Part shown: piece after piece, positions 1-5,721 of the stretch
How positions within the stretch are numbered: position 1 is the first letter of the stretch
Layout of the letters: every line of letters starts with the position of its first letter
Origin: Candidatus Woesearchaeota archaeon
GTDB taxonomy: Archaea > Nanoarchaeota > Nanoarchaeia > Woesearchaeales > JAGVZT01
Direction of reading: 5' to 3'
Assembly: GCA_017608295.1 (NCBI GenBank)
Contig: JAFCGF010000083.1
Coordinates: forward strand, 1-12,459
Length of the DNA stretch: 12,459 nt
Made by a program: the position numbers and the translations under genes
Notes under the pieces: generated by a model
What the model saw: only the letters and a program-made list of their open reading frames with translations
What the model was told of the DNA's origin: nothing
The model's database searches: none

Positions 1-116
1 CCTCTTCCAACTCCAGGGTTTGCATATCCAGGTGTATCATATCCTGCACAAAAACCCATTCTTCTACCTGTTAATCTTCCCATTCCTCTTGGTCCTGTTT
101 GATCTCCGTATGGCAT
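1..116 (-). CDS. DUF5320-family glycine-rich small protein (N-terminal part, runs off the window)
   Basis: On the minus strand an ATG at 116-114 opens a frame that stays open to the window edge (38 codons). It follows a strong ribosome binding site, GGAGGTGA, about 6 nt upstream. The peptide begins MPYGDQTGPRGMGRLTGRRM and continues with FCAGYDTPGYANPGVGR. This is the usual DUF5320 signature (M-P-x-G-D-x-T-G-P-x-G-M-G-x-x-T-G-R followed by a CAGY-like turn). Family members are short, Gly/Arg/Met-rich proteins of bacteria and archaea with no established biochemical role, often next to metal- or nitrogenase-cofactor-related genes. Neither that context nor the C-terminus is visible here. A second, damaged relative lies immediately upstream. 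Family assignment is fairly sure; function is unknown. Confidence 0.8.
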   Translation of the reverse strand, partial: MPYGDQTGPRGMGRLTGRRMGFCAGYDTPGYANPGVGR

Positions 117-137
117 GTTTATTTCACCTCCTTTATT

Positions 138-277
138 TTATTCATATTCAATTTCGTCTCTTTTTTTATATTTTATACAATTGTCTGTTTCAGATCTTGG
201 ACCTGTTCCATCCTGTGTTCCTAATCGTTGTCCTGGCCCTGTCCTCGACCTCTTCCATCTCTACCTCGTTTTCTCAT
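138..277 (-). pseudogene. frameshifted DUF5320-like mini-gene
   Basis: A good ribosome binding site (GAGGTGAT) precedes an ATG at 277-275. The frame reads MRKRGRDGRGRGQGQDND and then stops. Shifting by one base downstream of the Gly/Arg stretch gives TGPGQRLGTQDGTGPRSE followed by TDNCIKYKKRDEIEYE and a stop at 140-138. This second half has the D-G-T-G-P repeat typical of DUF5320-like peptides, but its own frame has an upstream stop and no start codon. The 140-bp span is one base short of a multiple of three. A one-base loss (or two-base gain) in the purine-rich stretch around 235-255 is the simplest explanation. A sequencing error or programmed frameshift is also possible. It sits 21 bp upstream of the intact relative and probably shared its transcript. 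Confidence 0.6.
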
Positions 278-337
278 ATTTTATCACCTCGTTATGAATT
301 ACTATTCGTATCTTATATTGAATACTTATTCATTATA

Positions 338-363
338 CTATATAAAGCTATATATAAAGCTAT
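338..363. repeat. short AT-rich direct repeat in the divergent promoter region
   Basis: The unit CTATATAAAG (338-347) is followed directly by CTATATATAAAG (348-359) and a third CTAT. It lies in the 127-bp divergent spacer between the minus-strand DUF5320 genes and the plus-strand gene at 405. The TATATAAA cores could act as extra TATA boxes or an operator; nothing more can be supported. Confidence 0.4.
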
Positions 364-373
364 CTATTTGGTA

Positions 374-383
374 AATTTAAATA
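374..383 (+). promoter_or_regulatory. archaeal TATA box for the gene at 405
   Basis: An ATTTAAATA element is centred about 26 nt upstream of the ATG at 405. This spacing puts the transcription start at or next to the start codon. With no ribosome binding site before the ATG, it predicts a leaderless mRNA. Confidence 0.6.
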
Positions 384-404
384 ACAAAACAAATAACTGA
401 TATT

Positions 405-767
405 ATGGAAGAACATACACCAAAGAAAAAATTTAGCATATCAAATCTTACAAAATGGGACAAGATATCTATAGTAGCACTCGTAGTATTCATTATTCTA
501 ATGGCAATACCACAGTACATGCCAAAAGGTGAATGTGAAATAGCAAGAGCTGGCTATGAGTGTGAATCAGCTAAGAATGTTATGATAGAGAATTGTGAGT
601 ATTGGGCAAAATATAATTGTGATACATCTGCAGATGTTTCACTTCCGCAGATAGAATGGTATACTGAAAATCTCTGCGAAATACACAATAAAAACCACAA
701 TGCTGGTTTGGATTGTGCAAACTTGAAAGCTGCTTGTAATCAGGTTTCGGGTAAAAGTTTGTGTTAG
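405..767 (+). CDS. membrane-anchored eight-cysteine hypothetical protein
   Basis: This is a 120-aa protein I do not recognise. The N-terminus is short and positively charged (KKK at 7-9). One hydrophobic segment spans about residues 21-38 (ISIVALVVFIILMAIP), followed by an 80-residue polar domain. That domain holds eight cysteines at 44, 53, 64, 72, 91, 104, 111 and 120, the last being the C-terminal residue. The topology predicted by the positive-inside rule is a cytoplasmic tail with the Cys-rich domain outside. The even cysteine number suggests four disulfides. The start is supported by a TATA box about 26 nt upstream and the absence of an alternative start. The stop lies 9 bp before the AMP phosphorylase ATG, so the two are probably co-transcribed. 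No metal-binding motif such as CxxC pairs is evident. Confidence 0.7.
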   Translation: MEEHTPKKKFSISNLTKWDKISIVALVVFIILMAIPQYMPKGECEIARAGYECESAKNVMIENCEYWAKYNCDTSADVSLPQIEWYTENLCEIHNKNHNAGLDCANLKAACNQVSGKSLC

Positions 768-776
768 GGCGAATAA

Positions 777-2330
777 ATGAAATTAAGAGCAAGAACATTT
801 GATTTTGAAACTGGCGGAAAGCCAGTTGTGATTATGAATGAAAATGACGCTGAGTCATTGGGACTTCATGTTTCTGATAGAGTTAAAATTAGTTTAAGAA
901 AAAAAGTTCAGGTTGCAATAATAGATACAACAGAAAGAATGGTATCTGAAGGTGTGATTGCAACAAACGATGAACTAAGTCAAAAATTAAAAATAAAAAC
1001 AGGAGATAGATTAGAAGTTTCTCCAGCAGGAACACCAGAATCTGTAAGATATATAAAAGAAAAATTAAAAAGAGGAAGACTAAGTCATAAAAAAATAAAA
1101 GCAATAATCAAGGATGTTGTTGAAAACAGATTATCAGATATAGAGATGACAGCTTTTGTTTCAGCTCTAGACATTTATGGTATGTCAATGGATGAGATTG
1201 AAGCACTGTCAAGATCAATGATTGAAACAGGCAAGACAATAAAAATACCAGGAAAGAAATTAGTTGACAAACATTCAATTGGTGGATGCAGTGGAGATAT
1301 TACTTCAATGCTTTCTGTTCCAATTATCGCAGCATCTGGTTTGACTATAGCAAAAACTTCATCTCGTGCGATAACCTCTCCAGCTGGAACTGCTGACAAA
1401 ATGGAAGTTCTCGCCAATGTAGAGTTTAATCTTTCTGAAATTAAAAAAATAATTAAAAAAACAAATGCTTGTTTGGTATGGGGAGGAACATTAGAAATCT
1501 CTCCAGCAGATGACAAGTTTATTAAAATAGAATATCCTTTAGGAATCGATCCATTAATGTTACCATCTATTTTGTCTAAAAAGAAAGCAGTTGGTTCAAA
1601 ATATGTTTTAATCGACATGCCAACAGGAAGAGGAACTAAAATGAAAACAGTTGGGCAGGCAACGCATTTGGCAAATGATTTTAGAGAGCTTGGTAAAAGA
1701 TTAGGAATGGATATTGCATGCACTATAACTTATGGAGAGCAACCAATTGGTTATGCAGTTGGTCCAGCACTAGAGGCAAGAGAAGCACTTTTAACATTGC
1801 AAGGTAGAGGACCTGCAGATGCAGTAGCTAAAGCAACAAGTGTTTGTGGTGTTTTGTTTGAAATGGTTTCAAAGAAAAAAATAAATGGAAAAGCACATGC
1901 AATGAAAATGTTAAAAAGCGGAAAAGCATACAGAAAAATGCAGCAAATAATAGAAGCCCAAGGCGGAAATCCTAAAGTAAGAATTTCAGATATTCCAATA
2001 GGAAAGAAAAAAGTTATAATCAAATCATCCAGAGCTGGAAGAGTTCTATGGACAAAGAATGCAGAAATTGCAGCTATCGCAAGAGCTGCTGGAGCACCAA
2101 AAGACAAAACAGCAGGATTAATGATTGGAAAGAAAAACGGAGAAGCAGTTAAGAAAGGAGACACACTTCTAACAATATATTCAAGCAATTCAAGCAAGTT
2201 GGCAGAAGCATTAAAATTCTCAAAACATTACGAGCCTATAATAGTAGGTAAGAAGTTTGAAGAAAGAATATTATTGTCAAAGATACCAGAAGAAACACCA
2301 CATAGAAAAATATTCTTGCTAGATAGATAA
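777..2330 (+). CDS. AMP phosphorylase (archaeal nucleoside-monophosphate phosphorylase)
   Basis: This 517-aa protein is close to the roughly 500 residues usual for archaeal AMP phosphorylases. It converts AMP (also CMP/UMP in characterised enzymes) plus phosphate to ribose-1,5-bisphosphate and free base. This is the first step of the archaeal nucleotide pathway that feeds ribose-1,5-bisphosphate isomerase and type III RuBisCO. Residues 1-84 form the extra N-terminal domain that separates this family from thymidine phosphorylase. From about 90 onward it follows the glycosyltransferase-3/pyrimidine phosphorylase fold, with KHSIGG at 165-170 and the phosphate-site segment KTSSRAITSPAGTADK at 193-208. 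VWGGTLEISPADD at 234-246 and YGEQPIGYAVGPALEAREAL at 319-338 are also typical. The neighbouring isomerase and RuBisCO genes are not in the window. A purely salvage role is therefore equally possible. Confidence 0.93.
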   Translation: MKLRARTFDFETGGKPVVIMNENDAESLGLHVSDRVKISLRKKVQVAIIDTTERMVSEGVIATNDELSQKLKIKTGDRLEVSPAGTPESVRYIKEKLKRGRLSHKKIKAIIKDVVENRLSDIEMTAFVSALDIYGMSMDEIEALSRSMIETGKTIKIPGKKLVDKHSIGGCSGDITSMLSVPIIAASGLTIAKTSSRAITSPAGTADKMEVLANVEFNLSEIKKIIKKTNACLVWGGTLEISPADDKFIKIEYPLGIDPLMLPSILSKKKAVGSKYVLIDMPTGRGTKMKTVGQATHLANDFRELGKRLGMDIACTITYGEQPIGYAVGPALEAREALLTLQGRGPADAVAKATSVCGVLFEMVSKKKINGKAHAMKMLKSGKAYRKMQQIIEAQGGNPKVRISDIPIGKKKVIIKSSRAGRVLWTKNAEIAAIARAAGAPKDKTAGLMIGKKNGEAVKKGDTLLTIYSSNSSKLAEALKFSKHYEPIIVGKKFEERILLSKIPEETPHRKIFLLDR

Positions 2331-2331
2331 G

Positions 2332-2340
2332 TATTTAAAT
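2332..2340 (+). promoter_or_regulatory. TATA box for the lipoprotein gene at 2361
   Basis: TATTTAAAT is centred about 25 nt before the ATG at 2361 and lies just after the AMP phosphorylase stop. It implies an independent, leaderless transcript for the lipoprotein, probably reading on into apgM. Confidence 0.6.
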
Positions 2341-2360
2341 TTTAATATACATGTTTTATT

Positions 2361-2657
2361 ATGATAAAATTATTTTTGGTTGTATTATTGATTGGTGTAG
2401 TTCTAGTTTCAGGATGCATCAATGAGAATACAGAACCAACAGGACAGATCATAAAAGAAAACATAATAGAACATGAAGGAAGTTGTAGACAGAACACAGA
2501 TTGTGTGGTTGCATCATGTTCAGGTGAACTAGATTTCCACTGCATGAATTCAATACAGGCTGTTACAGAAGTTAAGTGTGATTCAAGACTTGTGATTGAT
2601 AAGGACCATGAAAGATGTGGATGCGTTGAAGGAGTATGCATGCAAATCATTAAGTAA
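2361..2657 (+). CDS. secreted lipoprotein with an eight-cysteine cluster
   Basis: This is a 98-aa protein with a clear lipoprotein signal. It has a charged start (MIK), a hydrophobic core LFLVVLLIGVVLV (4-16) and the lipobox V-S-G-C, with the lipidated cysteine at 19. A low-complexity linker leads to a compact domain with eight further cysteines at 42, 48, 53, 61, 73, 86, 88 and 93. The pattern is CRQNTDC...C...C...C...CGCVEGVC. It resembles small 'eight-cysteine-cluster' lipoproteins of archaea and bacteria, whose function is unknown. The even count after the lipobox suggests four disulfides outside the cell. The TATA box about 25 nt upstream and the hydrophobic leader directly after the ATG fix the start. 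The stop lies 20 bp before apgM, so read-through into apgM is likely. Confidence 0.8.
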   Translation: MIKLFLVVLLIGVVLVSGCINENTEPTGQIIKENIIEHEGSCRQNTDCVVASCSGELDFHCMNSIQAVTEVKCDSRLVIDKDHERCGCVEGVCMQIIK

Positions 2658-2677
2658 TAGTTCTAACCATTAAGTTT

Positions 2678-3868
2678 ATGAAAAAAATATTGTTTGTTCT
2701 ACTTGACGGACTTGGAGATGGAATGAGAAAAGGAACAACTTTACAAGTAGCAACCAAACCTAATCTTGATTTCTTTGGTAAGAACGGATTCTGTGGATTG
2801 GTTGAGAATAATCTTGCAGACCATCCTGATTCTGGTTCTATATTTACCCTTTTAGGTTATCCTAGATCTGATTATCCTGGCCGTGGTTATCTTGATGCAT
2901 TAGGTGCTGGAGTAAAATCAATGACAGACACATTATATATGAGAGGAAATTGGGGAACAGTTGAAGAACAAATAAAAGAAGAAACCGAAGCACAGTTTAA
3001 ACCAAAATTAATAATCAAAGACAGAAGAGCTGGAAGAGATTTCACAGGACTAAAAGAATTAAGCGAAAAGATAAAAGAAATAGGTGTAGATGGAATGAAA
3101 GTAAAATTCTACAAATCATTAGGACATCGTTGTGTGATATCCATTAGCAGTCATGGAATAAAATCAGATGTATCTGACTCCGATAATGAAGTTGGTCAGC
3201 CAGTACAGGAAATAAAAGCTTTAATCCCATCAGCACAACAAGCAGCAACCACGTTAAACAAATGGTCAAGTGAAGTTCATTTTATTTTGCGTGATGATTT
3301 AATAAACAAGCAAAGAGAGTTGCCTGCAAATTATGTTCTATTGCGTGGAGCTAGTTCTTATCGAACTGAGAAACCATTTGAAGAAAAGTTTGGAATGAAA
3401 GGTTGCATGGTTGGAGCCTCACCTATAGTTTTAGGAATAGGCAAACACTTGGAGATGGATATTGTTCAAATAGGTACTGGAAATCTTAAAACAGATTTAA
3501 ATGCAAAAGTATTGAAGGCCCTAGACGAATTAAGAACTCATGATTTTGTTTTTCTTCACGTGTTAGGTACAGATGTTGCTGCTCACGATGGTGGAGTGGA
3601 GTTAAAGAAAAACTTTTTATCTAAAGTTGATCGTGAGATGTTTGGTAAGATAAAAGAATATCTTGACTTCAACAAAACTATATTAGTTGTTACTGGTGAT
3701 CATATCACATCAGCATTTACAAGACATCATGAAGCTGGACCATTTCCATTTCTCATATACACTAGTGGAATTAATTCTAATGGATTAGAGTTTCATGAGA
3801 TGAGTTGTAAGCAAGGTCCGATGATTAGAATTAAGAACTTTATGGAAGAACTGTTGAAGTTTTTGTGA
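2678..3868 (+). CDS. apgM: 2,3-bisphosphoglycerate-independent phosphoglycerate mutase, archaeal type
   Basis: This 396-aa protein interconverts 3- and 2-phosphoglycerate in glycolysis/gluconeogenesis in the cytoplasm. It belongs to the archaeal branch of the alkaline-phosphatase-like superfamily. Visible landmarks are the metal-site start LLDGLGD (8-14) with Asp10, and the substrate-domain motif KDRRAGR (114-120). GRGYLDALGAG lies at 68-78 and LLRGAS at 221-226. Metal ligands are probable in HVLGTDVAAHDGG (294-306) and VTGDHITSAFTRHHEAGPFP (338-357). Length fits the family (about 400). Around the nucleophile the usual GSDTAHLxLLGY reads PDSGSIFTLLGY (50-61), so the catalytic serine is Ser52 or Ser54, a divergent spacing. 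No ribosome binding site is apparent and the upstream gene ends 20 bp before. The last 56 coding bases recur about 1 kb downstream. Confidence 0.92.
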   Translation: MKKILFVLLDGLGDGMRKGTTLQVATKPNLDFFGKNGFCGLVENNLADHPDSGSIFTLLGYPRSDYPGRGYLDALGAGVKSMTDTLYMRGNWGTVEEQIKEETEAQFKPKLIIKDRRAGRDFTGLKELSEKIKEIGVDGMKVKFYKSLGHRCVISISSHGIKSDVSDSDNEVGQPVQEIKALIPSAQQAATTLNKWSSEVHFILRDDLINKQRELPANYVLLRGASSYRTEKPFEEKFGMKGCMVGASPIVLGIGKHLEMDIVQIGTGNLKTDLNAKVLKALDELRTHDFVFLHVLGTDVAAHDGGVELKKNFLSKVDREMFGKIKEYLDFNKTILVVTGDHITSAFTRHHEAGPFPFLIYTSGINSNGLEFHEMSCKQGPMIRIKNFMEELLKFL

Positions 3869-3870
3869 AT
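3813..3870 (+). repeat. 58-bp direct repeat, left copy (3' end of apgM)
   Basis: This segment covers the last 18 codons and stop of apgM plus two bases. It is repeated in the same orientation at 4820-4877 with 53 of 58 bases identical. It completes the intact apgM frame and marks the left edge of the roughly 0.95-kb islet carrying the toxin-antitoxin pair. Confidence 0.85.
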
Positions 3871-3911
3871 AAACATTTGAGAAGTTTCATACGGTGTAAA
3901 AATGGGTTTAC

Positions 3912-4241
3912 TTAATAACCAAATTTCCTCTCATATGTTTTATGATCCACCCATTCTAAAATTATAGAAACTATTTTAACCTTGTCGCCGATTACAAAAT
4001 ATAGGAGTCTCCATGCTCCAGGCAGATTATATTTCCAGAGATTATCTATTCCATATTTTTTAATATATGATTTTGGTATCAGTCTTTTTGGAATCTGTAC
4101 ACCAACAAAGGCATTTTTTCCCAGATCAGTAATTGCACGATCAATGAAACCGTGAAGTTTTTTATCTTCAGTTTTTGAATTCTTTAACTGCTCAAACGAT
4201 TTCTTTATTTTTAGATCTGCAAATTTTACAATTGATTTCAG
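3912..4241 (-). CDS. RelE/ParE-superfamily toxin with apparent CTG start
   Basis: This 109-aa protein is the likely mRNA-interfering toxin of a type II system. Its second half has the RelE-like core NLWKYNLPGAWRLLYFV (67-83), a strand IVSIILEWVDH (90-100) and a terminal DHKTYERKFGY. It can be aligned to the toxin at 10852-11223 (LWKVKLTGYWRMIYTV, VVDHNKYNKLFKR). The frame has a stop codon (TGA) immediately before CTG at 4241-4239. There is no in-frame ATG, GTG or TTG until residue 98, well inside the conserved C-terminus. A ribosome binding site, GAGGTGA, lies 5 nt before the CTG and overlaps the antitoxin stop. Initiation at CTG by translational coupling is therefore the simplest reading. 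Degradation of the original start is the alternative. The gene is convergent with apgM. Confidence 0.78.
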   Translation of the reverse strand: MKSIVKFADLKIKKSFEQLKNSKTEDKKLHGFIDRAITDLGKNAFVGVQIPKRLIPKSYIKKYGIDNLWKYNLPGAWRLLYFVIGDKVKIVSIILEWVDHKTYERKFGY

Positions 4242-4246
4242 TCAAA

Positions 4247-4513
4247 TCACCTCGCATTTAATTCCGATCTTGACATGTATTTTTTTACTAATTTTGGATT
4301 GTATATCCAAATGATTTTCCTGTCTTTTATTACTATTTTTCCAGAATCTTCAAGATATTCAAGAATAACATTGAAAGTCTGATACATTATTTCTTTTGGA
4401 AGAGCTTGCAATAATTGTCTTTTTGATGGATATTCTTTTGCTTTTCTTATAGTTTCTTCTACCATCATGACTGTGTCAAGTCTTGGGTAATGTAAAATTT
4501 GTCGTTGTTTCAT
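4247..4513 (-). CDS. winged-helix antitoxin/regulator paired with the RelE-like toxin
   Basis: This is an 88-aa basic protein. It predicts as a compact winged helix: helix VMMVEETIRKAKEY (15-28), helix SKRQLLQALP (30-39), recognition helix IMYQTFNVILEYLEDSG (42-58), and a wing KIVIKDRKIIWIYN (59-72). It is clearly homologous to the protein at 10529-10855. They share HYP...TV..VE..IR..K.Y, IM.QT.N.IL.YLEDSGKI.I and IIW/VIW. It lies 5 bp upstream of the RelE-like toxin in the same transcript, and its stop is embedded in the toxin ribosome binding site. By position and fold it is the likely antitoxin and autorepressor. That role is inferred from context, as the sequence shows only the fold and the pairing. 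A TATA box about 26 nt upstream predicts a leaderless start. Confidence 0.75.
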   Translation of the reverse strand: MKQRQILHYPRLDTVMMVEETIRKAKEYPSKRQLLQALPKEIMYQTFNVILEYLEDSGKIVIKDRKIIWIYNPKLVKKYMSRSELNAR

Positions 4514-4533
4514 AGTATTATATACGTCTATAT

Positions 4534-4543
4534 AGTATATAAA
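4534..4543 (-). promoter_or_regulatory. TATA box of the first toxin-antitoxin operon
   Basis: On the minus strand TTTATATACT is centred about 26 nt upstream of the ATG at 4513, giving a leaderless transcript. Between it and the start lies an AT-rich TATATAGACGTATATA stretch with dyad character. It is a plausible autoregulatory operator but not demonstrable from one copy. Confidence 0.55.
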
Positions 4544-4625
4544 CTTATCTGTTGTATAATGCAGTAACTTTACTTATTATGGATTAATAAACTAAAAGAA
4601 GCTATTATCAATATAAGTGATTAAT

Positions 4626-4778
4626 ATGAAAAGAGAATTCATGACACCTGGGAGAACAAACAAAGAAGACAGAATAAACTTTGTAAAGTTTTGGGCTAAT
4701 TATGTTAAAACGCACAGGGACGAAGACTGGAGTGAACAGCAGAATATGCTTATAGATTCTCAGATTGATAAGGAATAA
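4626..4778 (+). CDS. 50-aa hypothetical protein (FVKFWANYVKTH... type)
   Basis: A 50-codon frame starts MKREFMTPGRTNKEDRINFV and ends with IDSQIDKE. The middle, FVKFWANYVKTHRDEDWSEQ, is amphipathic and rich in aromatic and charged residues. It looks like a real small folded helical protein rather than random sequence. A GTGAT motif 5-9 nt before the ATG is a reasonable ribosome binding site. It is divergent from the antitoxin and lies inside the islet flanked by apgM 3'-end repeats. I do not recognise a function. The composition, biased toward Glu/Asp/Lys and without low-complexity runs, and the codon usage like its neighbours support coding. Confidence 0.6.
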   Translation: MKREFMTPGRTNKEDRINFVKFWANYVKTHRDEDWSEQQNMLIDSQIDKE

Positions 4779-4819
4779 TTTTAAGAAGAGAACAGATTGA
4801 TTGATTCTTTGATATGGGT

Positions 4820-4877
4820 AAGGTCCGATGATTAGTATTAATAATTTTATGGAAGAATTATTGAAGTTTTTGTGAAT
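4820..4877 (+). repeat. apgM: 58-bp direct repeat, right copy (displaced apgM 3' end)
   Basis: This is the second copy of the apgM terminal segment, with five substitutions. Translated in the apgM frame it reads GPMISINNFMEELLKFL and stops at the same place. An in-frame TAA immediately precedes it, so it is an untranslated remnant. Two substitutions change residues (Arg to Ser, Lys to Asn) and the other three fall in synonymous codons. That suggests it was once a functional gene end. It is the right edge of the islet at 3871-4819. Confidence 0.8.
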
Positions 4878-4885
4878 GGGTTTAA

Positions 4886-4895
4886 TTATAAATAT
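4886..4895 (+). promoter_or_regulatory. TATA box for the membrane-protein operon at 4918
   Basis: TTATAAATAT is centred about 26 nt before the ATG at 4918, directly after the right apgM-end repeat. It predicts a leaderless mRNA for the 4918-5654 gene pair. Confidence 0.55.
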
Positions 4896-4917
4896 ATACT
4901 AATGGTAATTATAAAAC

Positions 4918-5484
4918 ATGAGTAAGAAGAAAGCAAAAGATATTTATATAGTAACAAAGGACCTTTTCGATAAATATTGGGAGGCAGATACAGCTTTATA
5001 CAAAAAATCAAATAATAATACTATAATATCTATTGCTATATTGGGATCCCTATTTGGTTTTCTTGCGACATCTGGAGAAATCTCGTTTCCAGCCTTGAAT
5101 ATTTTTGATTATACAATTCCACTCCTATATTTGTTTATTTTTGGTACTATATCAATTTTATTATCTTTCCTATTTTCACTAGACATCTTTATCAAGGCGG
5201 GTGTAAGAATACCATACATAGAAGGAGATTGGATTAGTAGCGTGAAAAATACAGACAAGTTACTAATAAACGCATCTGAGATATATGCAAAAGGAATTTC
5301 AGATTTAGATAAAAAAAATAAAAAAAGAATGCGATGTCTTGTACTTTCCAATCGGACATTAATAATGGGAATATTATTAATTATTGCACCATTTCTTGTT
5401 AAATATGTAGGGGCGTTCTTTGGGATAATTATAGTGGCTTATATTATAATTATTTTAATATCAATGTTAGAGGTATTGGTGTGA
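4918..5484 (+). CDS. four-transmembrane hypothetical protein
   Basis: This is a 188-aa protein of unknown function. A charged amphipathic N-terminal helix (1-31, KAKDIYIVTKDLFDKYWEAD) leads to a hydrophobic pair at about 35-52 and 66-91. A polar, probably cytoplasmic helix at about 105-143 (SVKNTDKLLINASEIYAKGI) ends in a Lys-rich stretch before a second hydrophobic pair at about 147-163 and 166-187. This 2TM-helix-2TM plan recalls several small effector-like or sensor membrane families in prokaryotic defence systems (SLATT- or Pycsar-TM-like). I see no diagnostic motif, so that is only a structural analogy. The start follows a TATA box at leaderless spacing. The downstream basic mini-protein begins 5 bp after the stop and is probably co-transcribed. 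Confidence 0.7.
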   Translation: MSKKKAKDIYIVTKDLFDKYWEADTALYKKSNNNTIISIAILGSLFGFLATSGEISFPALNIFDYTIPLLYLFIFGTISILLSFLFSLDIFIKAGVRIPYIEGDWISSVKNTDKLLINASEIYAKGISDLDKKNKKRMRCLVLSNRTLIMGILLIIAPFLVKYVGAFFGIIIVAYIIIILISMLEVLV

Positions 5485-5489
5485 TATAA

Positions 5490-5654
5490 ATGGTAGTTAC
5501 AACTAAAAAGATAAAAAGAAAAAGAAGAGATAGTGAATATCAAGTCATACGAACCAATATTGTTACAAAAAGTTTGGGGATATCTGGAACCACTGTAAAA
5601 TTATATACTATCAAAAAAACTAAGAAAAAAAAGAAATCATTATTTGACTGGTAA
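5490..5654 (+). CDS. 54-aa very basic small protein
   Basis: The frame opens MVVTTKKIKRKRRDSEYQVI and ends KKKKKSLFDW. It lies 5 bp after the four-TM protein gene, so the pair reads as an operon. The protein is strongly basic at both ends (KKIKRKRR and KKTKKKKK) with a less charged middle (VIRTNIVTKSLGISGTTVKL). This suggests an RNA- or DNA-binding or membrane-surface role, or simply poor constraint. I do not recognise a family. Coding is supported by its tight spacing and open frame only. The ribosome binding site is weak (GGTGTGAT some 5-12 nt upstream). Confidence 0.5.
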   Translation: MVVTTKKIKRKRRDSEYQVIRTNIVTKSLGISGTTVKLYTIKKTKKKKKSLFDW

Positions 5655-5690
5655 ACTACCAAGTTGTGAAGATTCCTAGCATAACATAAC

Positions 5691-5699
5691 TTTAAATAC
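5691..5699 (+). promoter_or_regulatory. rRNA promoter TATA box
   Basis: TTTAAATAC after a purine/AAC BRE-like flank is the only good TATA element before the 23S gene. It implies transcription starting near 5720, giving a leader of about 270 nt and no upstream 16S gene in the same transcript. Confidence 0.6.
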
Positions 5700-5721
5700 T
5701 TTAATTCTCTAAAAATAGATA

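Noticed and set aside
20..400. 126-aa plus-strand open frame rich in Leu/Phe/Ser
   Set aside because: It is antisense to the two DUF5320-like genes, which have strong ribosome binding sites and a recognisable family signature. Its composition is that of a reverse-complement shadow.
1175..2197. Long minus-strand open frames (182 and 148 aa)
   Set aside because: They are antisense shadows of the AMP phosphorylase gene, which has full-length family similarity.
2342..2650. 102-aa minus-strand open frame
   Set aside because: It is the complement of the lipoprotein gene, which has a lipobox, eight spaced cysteines and a promoter.
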